DNA of 64,000 nt from Sipunculus nudus (lineage: Eukaryota; Annelida; Sipuncula; Golfingiida; Sipunculidae). The stretch is taken from NCBI GenBank assembly GCA_026874595.1, contig CM049310.1, positions 65,674,056-65,738,055 of the forward strand, read 5' to 3'. This document shows positions 34,851 to 47,723 of the stretch, in pieces. A model generated the notes under the pieces. The model did no database searches. It was not told the DNA's origin and worked only from the letters and a program-made list of their open reading frames with translations. Made by a program: the position numbers and the translations under genes. Numbering within the stretch: the stretch's first letter is position 1; every line of letters begins with the position of its first letter.

Positions 34851-36390
34851 ACTTGAATTCGTACAGGAAAAAATAATTATTTTTCTAAGTGTGTGAATTA
34901 TTATATGTAAAATATGAAAAATTAGAATATTGCAGGAGAGAAGATCGTTTGATACCTGAGAACCGGCGATGGGCGATAATAGAGGATGTACGGTTAATTA
35001 TTATTTAACACTTGTTCGGGAATATATGTGAGCACTGCTGGTGACGAAAGAGATATCCAATATATCCCGTAACTGGCATTTTTTAAACCGGTGTTATATA
35101 TATATATATATATATATATATGTAATATACTGGGTTTTAGCCGCGCCGGTCGGGGGTTACCGGGACGGCCTGTACTGCCGGCCGGAACAAACTAAACATT
35201 CGTAACCCACAGACTGGCACAAAAGATCATAAAGATCATCAAAAATCCAGCTACCGACAATAGAACTTCAGTAATTTATTACCCCAAACTGTTAAATTTG
35301 TACCTCATTAGTATGTTAACAAATTTATTTGATTACCGCTGTGGTGCAAACAAAATTGACAGGAGTCACTGATCCCCTTAATACTACACATCAAATAAAT
35401 TATTGGTAAACAAACAAGCAAAGAAGTGTTTCACAGTTTGGACATGAAAGGAAAACATCATTAGCCAGGGCTCTCACGGCGTATAGCGGTGCGTAGCATC
35501 ATTAGCGGTAAGAAAATGGGCTATTGTTTTGTAATACTTCATGGCAACATTTAATTCATTTACGAACATTATTTGTATGGATTGCAGATAAGGCCTAATA
35601 AAATGGTAATGGTGATTTTCTTAGGGCATAATGAAATTTATTCGGGGTGCCACCTGGCGGCAAGTGAACTTATTACAGCCGTGAATATGTAATCTCACCA
35701 GATTTATTTATATATTTCAATAAATAAAATGTTTATTTTACCCGTTTGGTAATTTCAGTGGAAAGAAATGAATGAAAAAAAATATATGTTTATCATATTT
35801 TTAAACTAGGACGGGGGAATAACATATAAGGGGGGGGGGGGGGAACTGATAGGTTTGAACCAGGGTCACATAGTTCACACCAGAACTCTAATGAAATAGC
35901 CATAGTAACCAACGAATTACGCGGAAGTTTTTATTTGGGAGATTCTAATAAGATTTATACAGCGGGAAAAAAAAATAAATTATTTCACGGACATTACCGA
36001 GATTTATCAAATAAAAACTCTTGAAGACAGGGGTATATCCTTTGTAGCTGCGGTTCAAAGCACTCTGACGATCTCCATTTAACCTTTGATGTCTTGTAGC
36101 ACCAGGTCATGCCTGTGATCATTGGTCCATGCGAGGTTTGTCCCAAGTGGATTACTAGTATATGATCATCAGCTAATATGATTTTTGTCCCACTTACAAA
36201 TCCTTCTTATTCTATTATTAAGTAAACAAAATATTATCGATTAAAACTCATTTTTTACCTCAAGTTATATTGTTCAAATCACATTCAAGCTGTAACAAGT
36301 CTGAAGCCAGAAGAGGGCCCATCGGTATCAGTTAAGCGACAGTTTTTCCTATTTACATACATGAAGTCGCAAATCTGATAAAATTGTTCC
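34851..36390. other. Non-satellite stretch inside the block; no gene seen
   Basis: It holds a (TA)n run at about 35094-35122, a GC-rich patch at 35135-35190 with GGCCGG motifs, a GCCACCTGGCGGCAAG motif near 35650 related to 27180-27196, and a G-run at about 35829-35843. Open frames are short and unlike known proteins. Confidence 0.45.
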
Positions 36391-37176
36391 GATAAATTAT
36401 CATGTTACTACCACGCACTTGACACTTGTACGAATTCATATATGTAATATAGAAAAATATGATTCAGGAAATTTATAGTGTGCGAACTAATGAAGGATAC
36501 GAACTGATGTAGACATTGCGGTATATATAATATTTTTATATGTATATATTTATATATACATATATATGTACCTGTATGAGTATAATTTACTAGATATATA
36601 AAAATAATCATAACTTCTCCCAATACATTCCCTCCGAAATGTCAGAGAAAATGTGCTTGTGACTAGACATCTCGACAGTTCCTGCTCGGGCCTAGATTGG
36701 TACTAGCTGGGGGCCGACAGACGGCGCTTGGACTGTAAGGATGACAATGAACTTCATGATAGAAATATGTCGTATGACATATTATTATTATTAAATGATT
36801 ACATATAATATTTATATATGTATATATTTATCTAAATATATAGATAAATATGTATTTGTATGTATATAATGTTGCTACACATATTGATATATACATAACT
36901 TCTCCTGATACATTCTTGACCAACTGGAGCCCTCCGATATGTCACAGAACATGTCCCAGTACCTCTTACATTTCGACGTTTTCTTATGAGAGCCCCGTGG
37001 GATGACCGGTGCTTTATTAGGGTTAGACAGGTGATTGAGCCCCTCTACTAACAATATGTCATATGAAATATTATAATTTCAGGATTATATATAATACTCA
37101 TACATGTGTATATTTTTACATATATGTCTATATATGTATGAAATGTAATGCATGTACAAGACATATAAATATATAC
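36391..37176. repeat. Satellite S2, second array
   Basis: Two more S2 units (cores near 36636 and 36928: GAAATGTCAGAG..GACATCTCGAC, and the ATATGTC..GACATATTATT-type spacer) with AT-rich runs between. It is cut at 37176 by the hAT-like element and resumes at 37824 with ATACATAACTTCTCGTG. Confidence 0.65.
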
Positions 37177-37823
37177 TAGTGGTGGGCCGATCATCGAGTT
37201 TTATTGAAAGTCAGTCGGTTTGCTGCCACTTTCAAGCGCTCGATTACCAAAGGCAACTATATATTACATCATAAGAATTTTTTTTTTTTTTTTCCGAATG
37301 CCTTTGTGTTATAGGCTAAAATTATTCTCCCATTTTTTACTACATTCTGCGCTTCAAAAAATGAGTCTTTATTACCAAATAACTTCCGTATGTAACTGAA
37401 TTTAACACGGTAGATGCGAAAACAGAGGACTTAGTAAACTTCTGTGAACTGGCAGGGAGCTGCAGAATTGGCGGGGAGTTTTGTAACGAGATGTACATTG
37501 CACAATATGGGCGGTATAGCGTTATAATGCTACATAAATTCTCCAGGTCTATGCAGCAAGTAGATGTCCTGGATTAAGGTTTAATTCTTGATTATTATAA
37601 ATAATTAAAGCATATATTACAAATAATAGGAAAATGTAAAATAAGGTAAACACTTCTTTTCTTACGGTAGAATTACTTAGACATGCTGGCTGAATTAAGA
37701 AAGTAGAGTTTCACAGATAATTGTATATTTCTTTATATTTTCTGAACCGATTAATAATTGATCATCGATCAGTTTGCCCAAACCGATGATCCATTATGAA
37801 AAAGGAACCAACTCCCACCACTA
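37177..37823. mobile_element. hAT-like element, non-autonomous
   Basis: The termini TAGTGGTGGG.. (37177) and ..CTCCCACCACTA (37823) are inverted; subterminal CCGATCATCGA and TCGATGATCGGC-like motifs recur inside. It is flanked by ATATATAC and ATAAATAC (8 bp, one mismatch). S2 sequence continues on both sides. There is no transposase frame in 647 bp. Confidence 0.7.
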
Positions 37824-38003
37824 ATAAATACATAACTTCTCGTGTTACATCCACCATGTTTGCGGGCGCCTCTAGGAGGCGCGCCTAGACATATATATAT
37901 ATATATATTATAAGATTAACTATGGACTGTTATATAGATAGACAGAACAATTGATATGCATATATATATATGTGTATGTACATATATTTATATATATATA
38001 TTT
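37824..38003. repeat. S2 remnant and AT-rich junction to S1
   Basis: The tail of an S2 unit with a perfect GCGCCTC-TAG-GAGGCGC hairpin (about 37865-37881), then (TA)n runs up to the first S1 monomer. Confidence 0.55.
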
Positions 38004-41000
38004 ATGTCATGCCCTAAGGGTTAGCCTAACCTGTATCCTGGTTATATCATATATTAATAGTGACAAACATTTACTGAAGTATTTCATGCCTGAAGGGTTA
38101 GGGTAACCCAGATATAGCATGTATTAATCGTGAAAAACACTAACGACAGTATTTCATGCCAGAAGGGTTACAGTAACCTGTATCCCGGATACAGCATATA
38201 TTAAATGTGACAAACGCTTACTGGGGTATTTCATGCCCCAAGGCTGAGGGTTGACCCGTATTCCGAGTATAGCATACATTAATACCGACAAACAATTGGA
38301 GAGTATTTCATGCCCAAAGGGTTAGGGTGACCTGTATCCCAAATATACCATATAAAATGTGACAAATGATCACTGGAGTATTTCATGCCCGAAGGGTTAG
38401 GGTAACCCGTATCCTGGTTATAGGATATATTAATAGTTACAAACACTTGCTGGAATATTTCATGCGCAAAGGGTTAGGATAACCCATATCCCGGATACAG
38501 CATAAATTGCTAGTGACAAACACTTACTGGACCATTTCATGCCCTAGGGGTTAGGGTAACCCGGATATAGCATATATTAACAGTGCAACAAGTTATTGGA
38601 GTATTTCATGCCCATAGCGTTAGGGCAACACGTTTATCGGATATAGCACATATTATTAGTGAAAAACACTTCCTGGAATGTTTCACGCCAACAGAGTTAG
38701 GTTAATCCTTATCCCAGATATAGCATATATTAATAGTGAGAAACAGTTACTCGAGTATTTCATGCCCAAAGGGTTAGGGTAACCTGTATCCAAGATATAA
38801 CATATATTATATGTAAGAAACACTGGCAGAAATGTTTCATGCCAGAAGGGTTAGGGTAACCCGTAACCCGGATATAGCATATATTGATAGAGACAAACAC
38901 TCGAGTTTTTCATGCCCGAAGGGTTAGGGTAACATGTTTATTGGATACAGCATAATTAAAAGTTACAAACACTTACTGGAGTTTTCATGCCTGAAGGGTT
39001 AGGGTAACCCGTATCCTGGATATAGCATTTATTGATAGCGACAAACACCTACTGAAGATTTAAATGCCGAAAGTGATAAAGTCGCCCGTATCCCGGATAT
39101 AGGATATATTGATAGAGACAAACACTTACTGGAGTTTCCATGCCCGAAGGGTTAGGGTAACCCGTATCCTCGATATAGCATTTATTGATAGTGACAAACA
39201 CCTACTGGAGATTTAAATGCCGAAAGTGTTAGGGTCACCCCTTTCCTGGATATAGGATATATTAATAGTCACAATCACTTACTGGAGTTTTTCATGCTCG
39301 TAGGGTTAGGGTAAACCCGTATCCCGGATATAGCATATATTTGTTGTAAAAACCAGTTCCTGCAGTATTTCATGCCCAAAGGGTTAGGGTAACCCATATC
39401 CCGGATATAGCATACATTCATACTGACATACACTTGGAGAGTATTTCATGCCCAAAGGGTTAGGGTAACCCATTTCCCAGAAATAGCATATACTAATAGT
39501 GACAAACATTTACTGGAGTATTTCATACCCGAAGGCTTAGGGTCACCCGTATCCCAAATATACCAGATATTAAATATGAACAATGGTTACTGGAGTATTT
39601 CATACCCGAAGGGTTAGGATAACCTGTTTCCCGGATATAGGATATATTAATAGTTACAAACACTTACTATAAAATTTCATGCCAAAAGGGTTAAGGTAAC
39701 CCCTATCTTCAAACTAGCATATAGTTACCGTGACAAACACACTAGTGACCAACACCTGGATATAGCATTCATTTATAGTGACAAACAGTTACTGGAGTTA
39801 TACTTACCTGAAGGGTTAGGGTAACCGAGATATAGCATGTTTTAATCGTGAAAAACATTTACTGCAGTATTTAATGCCAGAAGGGTTACAGTAACCTGTA
39901 TCCCAGATATAGCATATATTGATAAAGACGAACACTTCCTGGAGTTTTTTTAGCCTGAAGGGTTAGGGTAACCCGTATCCGAGGTATAGCATACATTAAT
40001 ACCGACAAACACTTGGAGAGTATTTCATGCCCAAAGGGTTAGGGTAACCCGTATCCCAGATACAGCATAAACTAACAGTGACAAACACTTACTTGAGTAT
40101 TTCATACCCGAAGGGTTGGGGTGACCCGTATCCCAAATATACCATATTTTAAATGTGACAAACACTTATTGGAATATTTCATGCCCGAAGGGTTAGGGCA
40201 ACCTGTATGCCGGATTTAGCATACATTAATACTGACAAATTCTTCGAGTGTATTTCATGCCCGAAGGGTTAGGGTGACCCATTTCCTGGAAATAGCATAT
40301 ACTAACAGTGACAAACACTTATTTGAGTATTTCATGCCTGAAGGGTTAGGGTAACCTGTATTCTGGATATAGGATATATTAATAGTAACAAACACTTGCT
40401 GGAATATTTCATGCCCTAAGGGTTAGGGAAACCCATATTCTGGATATAGCATACATTAATACTGACAAACACTTGATAAGTATGTCATGCCCGAAGGGTT
40501 AGGGTAACCCGTTTTCTGGATACAGCATATACTAACAGTGACAAACACTTACTGGAGTATTTCTTTGCCCGAAGGGTTAGGGTCACCCGTACCCCAGATA
40601 TACCATATCTTAATAGTGAGAAAGAGTCACTGGATATACCATATATTAATTGTGACAAACAGTTCCTTGAGTATTTCAGGCCCGAAGGGTTAGGGTAACC
40701 TGTATCCAGGATATAACATATATCATATGTGAGAAACACTGGCAGAAATGTTTCATGCCAGAAGGGTAAGGATAACCCGTTTCCCGGATACAGCATATAC
40801 TAACAGTGACAAACACTTACTGAAGTATTTCATGCCCGAAGGGTTAGGGTAACCCGTATCCCAGATATAGGATATATTAATAGTTACCTTCCCTTACTGG
40901 AATATTTCATGCCCGAAGGGTTAGGATAACCCGTATCCCAGACACAGCAAAAATTGCTAGTGACAAACACTTACTGGACCATTTCATGCCCTAGGGGTTA

Positions 41001-43080
41001 GGGTAACCCGGATATAGCATATATTAATAGTGCAACAAGTTATTGGAGTATTTCATGCCCACAGCGTTAGGGTAACCCGTTTATCGGATATAGCATATAT
41101 TATTAGTAAAAAACACTTCCCGGAATGTTTCATGCCAGAAGAGTTAGGTTAATCCTTATCCCAGATATAGCATATATTAATAGTGAGAATCAGTTACTCG
41201 AGTATTTCAGGCCCGAAGGGTTAGGGTAACCTGTATCCAGGATATAACATATATCATATGTGAGAAACACTGGCAGAAATGTTTCATGCCAGAAGGGTAA
41301 GGATAACCCGTTTCCCGGATATAGGATATATTAACAGTTACAAACACATACTATAATATTTCATGCCAAAAGGGTTAGGGTAACCCCTATCTTCGAACTA
41401 GCATATAGTAATAGTGACAAACATACTAGTGACCAACACCCTTATTCATTTATAGTGACAAAGAGTTACTGGAGTTACACATGCCTGAAGGGTTATAGTC
41501 ACCCAAATATAGAATGTATTTATCATGAAAAAACATTAACTGCAGTATTTCATGCTAGAAGGGTTACGGTAACCTGTGTCCTGGATATAGCATATATTAA
41601 ATGTGACAAACACTTACTGGGGTATTTCATGCCCGAAAGCTGAAGGTAACCTGTATCCCTGGTATATCATATAATAATACTGACAAACACTTGGAGAGTA
41701 TTTCATGCCCGAAGGGTTAGTGTAACCTGTTTCCTGGATACAATATATACTAACAGTAACAAACACTTACCTCAGTATTTCATGCCCGAAGGGTAAGGGT
41801 AACCTGTATTCCGGATATAGAATATATATTAATAGTTACAAAAACTTACTGGAATATTTCATGCCCGAAGGGTTAGGGAAACCCGTATTCCAGATATAGC
41901 ATACATTAATACTGACAAACACTTGGAGAGCATTTCATGCCCAAAGGGTTAGGTTGACCCGTTTCCCGGATAGAGCATATAAGCACAGTGACAAATACTT
42001 CAGGAGTATTTCATGCCCGAAGGGTTAGGGTGACCCGTATCCCAAATATACCATATATTAAATGTGACAAACACTTACTGGAATATTTCATGCCCGAAAG
42101 GTTAGGGAAACCCTTATCCCGGATATATCATAAATTAATACTGACAAACACTTGGAGAGTATTTAATGCCTGAAAGGTTAGGGTAACCTGTTTCCTGGAT
42201 ACAATATGTACTAACAGTGACAAACACTTACTTGAGTATTTCATGCCCCAAGGGTTAGGGTAACCCGTATTCCGGATATAGAATATATATTTATAGTTAC
42301 AAACACTTACTCGAATATTTCATGCCCAAAGGGTTAGGGAAACCCGTATTTCGGATATAGCATACATTAATACTGACCAACACTTGGAGAGTATTTCATG
42401 CCCAAAGGGTTAGGTTGACCCGTGTCCCGGATAGAGCATATAAGAACAGTAACAAATACTTACGGTAGTATTTCATGCCCAAAGGGTTAGGGAAACCTTT
42501 ATTCCGGATATAGCATACATTAATACTGACAAACACTTGGAGAGTATTTCATGCCCGAAGGGTTAGGGTAACCCATTTTCTGGAGACAGCATATACTAAC
42601 AGTAACAAACACTTACTTGAGTATTTCATACCCGAAGGTTTAGGGTAACGCGTATCACAGATATACTATATTTTACATGTGAGAAACACTTGCAGGAATA
42701 TTTCATGCCCGAAGGGTTAGGGAAACCCGTATTCCGGATATAGCATGCATTAATACTGACAAATACCTGAAGAGTATTTCATGCCAAAAGAGTTAGGGTA
42801 ACCCGTTTCCTGGATACAGCATATATACTAACAGTCACAAACACTTTCTTGAGTATTTCTTGCCCGAAGGGTTAGGGTAACCCGGATATAGGATAAATTA
42901 ATAGTTACAAACACTTACTGGAATATTTCATGCCCCGCAGTGTTAGGGTAACCCGTATCATGGATATATCATACATTAATACTGACAAACACTTGGAGAG
43001 TATTTAATGCCCGAAGGGTAAGGGTAACCCGTTTCCTGGATACAGCATATACTAACAGTGACAACCACTTTCTTGAGTAT

Positions 43081-46000
43081 TTCATGCCCGAAGGGTTAGG
43101 GTAACCTGTATTCCGGGTATAGGATATATTAACAGTTACAAACACTTACTGGAATATTTCATGCGCGAAGGATTAGGGGAACCCGTATTCTGGATATAGC
43201 ATACATTCCTACTGACAAACACTTGGAAAGTATTTCATGCCCAAAGGGTTAGGATGACCCGTTTCCCGGATAGAGCATATAAGAACAGTGACAAATACTT
43301 ACGGGAGTATTTCATGCCCAAAAGGTTAGGGTAACCTGCATTTGTCGGATATAGGATATACTTACAGTGACACACACTTACTGGAGTATTTCATGCCCGA
43401 AGGGTTAGGGTAACCCATATCTTGGAAATAGCATATACAAATAGTGACAAACACTTATTGGAGTATTTCATACCCAAAGGTTTAGGGTAACTTGTTTCCG
43501 GGATATAGGATATATTAATAGTTACAAACACTTACTATAATATTTCATGCCAAAAGGGTTAAGGTAACCCCTATCTTCGAACTAGCATATAGTAACAGTG
43601 ACAAACATACTAGTGACCAACACCCGTATTTAGCATTCATTTATAGTGACAAATTTAACAGTTACTGGAGTTATACTTACCTGAAGGGTTAGGGTAACCC
43701 AGATATAGCATGTATTAATCGTGAAAAACATTAACTGCAGTATTTCATGCCAGAAGGGTTACAGTAACCTGTGTCATAGATATAGCATATATTAAATGTG
43801 ACAAACACTTACTTGAGTATTTCATGCCCAAAGGGTTAGGGTGACCCGTATCCAAATTATACCATATATTAAATGTGACAAACACTTACTGGAATATTTC
43901 TTTGCCCGAAGGGTTAGGGTCACCCGTACCCCAAATATACCATATCTTAATAGTGACAAAGAGTCACTTAAGTGCTTCATGCCTGTACGGTTAGAGTAAC
44001 CATTATCCCGGATATACCATATATTAGTTGTGACAAACAGTTCCTTGAGTATTTCATGCCCGAAGGGTTAGGGTAACCGTATCCCGGATATAGTATATAC
44101 TTCTAGTGACAAACACTTACTTGAGTATCCATACCCGAAAGCTTAGGGTAACCCGTATCCCAGATATACCATATAACATGTGAGAAACACTTGCAGGAAT
44201 ATTTCATGCCCGAAGGGTTAGGGTAACCTGTATCACGGATATAGCATATATTGATAGTGTCAAACACTTACTGGAGTCTTTCATGCCCGAAGGGTTAGGG
44301 TAACCTGTAACCCCGATATCCCATATATTAGAAGTGACATACAGTTCCTAGAGTATGTCATGCCTGAAGGGTAGCCTAACCTGTATCCTGGTTATATCAT
44401 ATATAAATAGTGACAAACATTTACTGGAGTATTTCATGCCAGAAGGGTTACGGTATCCTGTATCCCATATACAGCAAATATTACATGTGATAAACACTTA
44501 ATGGGGTATTTCATGCCCGAATGTTGAGGGTAACCCGTATTCCAAGTATTACATACATTAATACCGACAAACACTTGGTGAGTATTTCATGCCGAAAGGG
44601 TTAGGGTGAACCGTATGCCAAAAAACTAGTATACCATATATTAAATGTGACAAATGGTTACTGGAGTATTTCATACCCGAAGGGTTAGGGAAACCCATAT
44701 CCTGGATACAGGATATATTAATAGTTACAAACACTTACTGGAATATTTCATGCCTGAAGGGTTAGGGTAACCCGTATCCCGGATACAGCATAAATTGCTA
44801 GTGACAAACACTTACTGGACCATTTCATGCCCGAAGGGTTAGGGTAACCTAGATTCCGGGTATAGGATATATTAACAGTTACAAACACTTACTGGAATAT
44901 TTCATGTGCGAAGGATTAGGGGAACCCGTATTCTGGATATAGCATACATTCCTACTGACAAACACTTGGAAAGTATTTCATGCCCAAAGGGTTAGGATGA
45001 CCCGTTTCCCGGATAGAGCATATAAGAACAGTGACAAATACTTACGGGAGTATTTCATGCCCAAAAGGTTAGGGTAACCTGCATTTGTCGGATATAGGAT
45101 ATACTTACAGTGACACACACTTACTGGAGTATTTCATGCCCGAAGGGTTAGGGTAACCCATATCTTGGAAATAGCATATACAAATAGTGACAAACACTTA
45201 TTGGAGTATTTCATACCCAAAGGTTTAGGGTAACTTGTTTCCGGGATATAGGATATATTAATAGTTACAAACACTTACTATAATATTTCATGCCAAAAGG
45301 GTTAAGGTAACCCCTATCTACGAACTAGCATATAGTAACAGTGACAAACATACTAGTGACCAACACCCGTATATAGCATTCATTTATAGTGACAAATTTA
45401 ACAGTTACTGGAGTTATACTTACCTGAAGGGTTAGGGTAACCCAGATATAGCATGTATTAATCGTGAAAAACATTAACTGCAGTATTTCATGCCAGAAGG
45501 GTTACAGTAACCTGTGTCATAGATATTGCATATATTAAATGTGACAAACACTTACTTGAGTATTTCATGCCCAAAGGGTTAGGGTGACCCGTATCCAAAT
45601 TATACCATATATTAAATGTGACAAACACTTACTGGAATATTTCTTTGCCCGAAGGGTTAGGGTCACCCGTACCCCAAATATACCATATCTTAATAGTGAC
45701 AAAGAGTCACTTAAGTGCTTCATGCCTGTACGGTTAGAGTAACCATTATCCCGGATATACCATATATAAGTTGTGACAAACAGTTCCTTGAGTATTTCAT
45801 GCCCGAAGGGTTAGGGTAACCGTATCCCGGATATAGTATATACTTCTAGTGACAAACACTTACTTGAGTATCCATACCCGAAAGCTTAGGGTAACCCGTA
45901 TCCCAGATATACCATATAACATGTGAGAAACACTTGCAGGAATATTTCATGCCCGAAGGGTTAGGGTAACCTGTATCACGGATATAGCATATATTGATAG

Positions 46001-46566
46001 TGTCAAACACTTACTGGAGTCTTTCATGCCCGAAGGGTTAGGGTAACCCGTAACCCCGATATCCCATATATTAGTAGTGACATACAGTTCCTAGAGTATG
46101 TCATGCCTGAAGGGTAGCCTAACCTGTATCCTGGTTATATCATATATAAATAGTGACAAACATTTACTGGAGTATTTCATGCCAGAAGGGTTACGGTATC
46201 CTGTATCCCATATACAGCAAATATTACATGTGACAAACACTTAATGGGGTATTTCATGCCCGAATGTTGAGGGTAACCCGTATTCCAAGTATTACATACA
46301 TTAATACCGACAAACACTTGGTGAGTATTTCATGCCGAAAGGGTTAGGGTGAACCGTATGCCAAAAAACTAGTATACCATATATTAAATGTGACAAATGG
46401 TTACTGGAGTATTTCATACCCGAAGGGTTAGGGAAACCCATATCCTGGATACAGGATATATTAATAGTTACAAACACTTACTGGAATATTTCATGCCTGA
46501 AGGGTTAGGGTAACCCGTATCCCGGATACAGCATAAATTGCTAGTGACAAACACTTACTGGACCAT
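43081..46566 (+). repeat. Higher-order tandem duplication in S1 (1743-bp period)
   Basis: 43081-44823 and 44824-46566 are nearly identical over all stretches compared, with a constant offset of 1743 bp (checked at the 'TTCATGCCCG' and 'GACAAATTTA' landmarks). Shared oddities include CTGCATTTGTCGGATATAGG, the 'AACTAGTATACCATATATT' variant and the missing half-monomers. This contrasts with the strong divergence of neighbouring monomers. Confidence 0.85.
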
Positions 46567-47392
46567 TTCATGCCCGAGGGGTTAGGTTAACCTGTATCCA
46601 GGATATAGCATTTATTAATAGTGCAAAAAGATACTGGAGTATTTCATGCCCACAGCATTAGGGTAACCCATTTGTCGGATATAGTACATATTATTAGTGA
46701 AAGACGCCTCCTGGAATGTTTCAAGCCAGAAGAGTTAGGTTAATCCTTATCCCAGATATAGCATATATTAATAGGGAGAAACTGTTACTCGAGTATTTCA
46801 TGCTCTAGGGTTACGGTCACCCGTATCCCAAATATACCAGATATTAAATGTGAACAATGGTTACTGGAGTATATCATGCTCCAAGGGTTAGGGTAACCCG
46901 TTTCCCGAATATAGGATATATTAACAGTTACAAACACATACTATAATATTTCATGCCAAAAAGGTTAGCGTAACCCCTAACTTCGAACTAGCATATAGTA
47001 ATAGTGACAAACACTACTAGTGACCAACACCCGGATATAGCATTCATTTATAGTGACAAACTGTTACTGGAGTATTACATGCCTGAAGGGTTAAGGTTAC
47101 CCAGATATAGCATGTATTAATCATGAAAAACACTAACTGCAGTATTTCATGCCTGAAGGGTTACGGTAACCTGTATCCCGGATATAGCATACATTAATAC
47201 CGACAAACACCTGGAGAGTATTTCATGCCCAAAGGGTTAGGGTAACCCGTATCCAGGATACAGCATATACTGACAGTGACAAAAACTTACTGGAGTATTT
47301 CATGCCCGATGGGTTAGGGTCACCCGTACCCCAGATATACCATAGATTGATAGTGACAAAGAGTCACTGGAGTATTTCATGCCTGTACGGTT

Positions 47393-47440
47393 ATATATAT
47401 ATATATATATATATATATGCATATGTATCATATTATCCAG
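47393..47440. repeat. (TA)n patch with S3-like edge inside S1
   Basis: A TA run followed by GCATATGTATCATATT. The same run and edge occur in S3 at about 53408-53450. S1 monomers resume with CCAGGATACAGCATATAC. A patch copied from S3, or shared ancestry, are both possible. Confidence 0.6.
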
Positions 47441-47723
47441 GATACAGCATATACTAATAGTGACAGACACTTACTGGAGTATTTCATACCCGAAGGCTTA
47501 GGGTAACCCGTATCCCAGATATACCATATATTAATAGTGAGAAACATTTACTGGAGTATTTCATACCCGAAGGTTTAGGATAACCCGTTTCCCGGATATA
47601 GGATATATTAACAGTTACAAACACATACTATAATATTTCATGCTAAAAGGGTTAGGGTAACCCCTATCTTCGAACTAGCATATAGTAACAGTGACAAACA
47701 TACTAGTGACCAACACCCTTATA

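Larger units (their letters stand above)
38004..47723 (+). repeat. Satellite S1, 77-bp tandem array, left part
   Basis: The monomer of 77 bp is marked by TTTCATGCCCGAAGGG, then GGGTTAGGGTAACCC, GTATCCCGGATATAGCATAT, TTAATAGTGACAAACACTTA and CTGGAGTA. Successive starts, for example 38381, 38458 and 38535, give exactly 77. There are about 125 monomers here, most differing by 10-25% by eye, some with deletions or fused halves. Two dyads recur in each: GGGTTA-GGG-TAACCC and TATCC-C-GGATA. Short antisense open frames across several monomers are by-products. It ends at the family F insertion. Confidence 0.92.

Noticed and set aside
40485-42173. Open frames in S1 (for example on the minus strand at 40485-40796)
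   Set aside because: They repeat with the monomer and have no conserved protein features; chance frames in a satellite.
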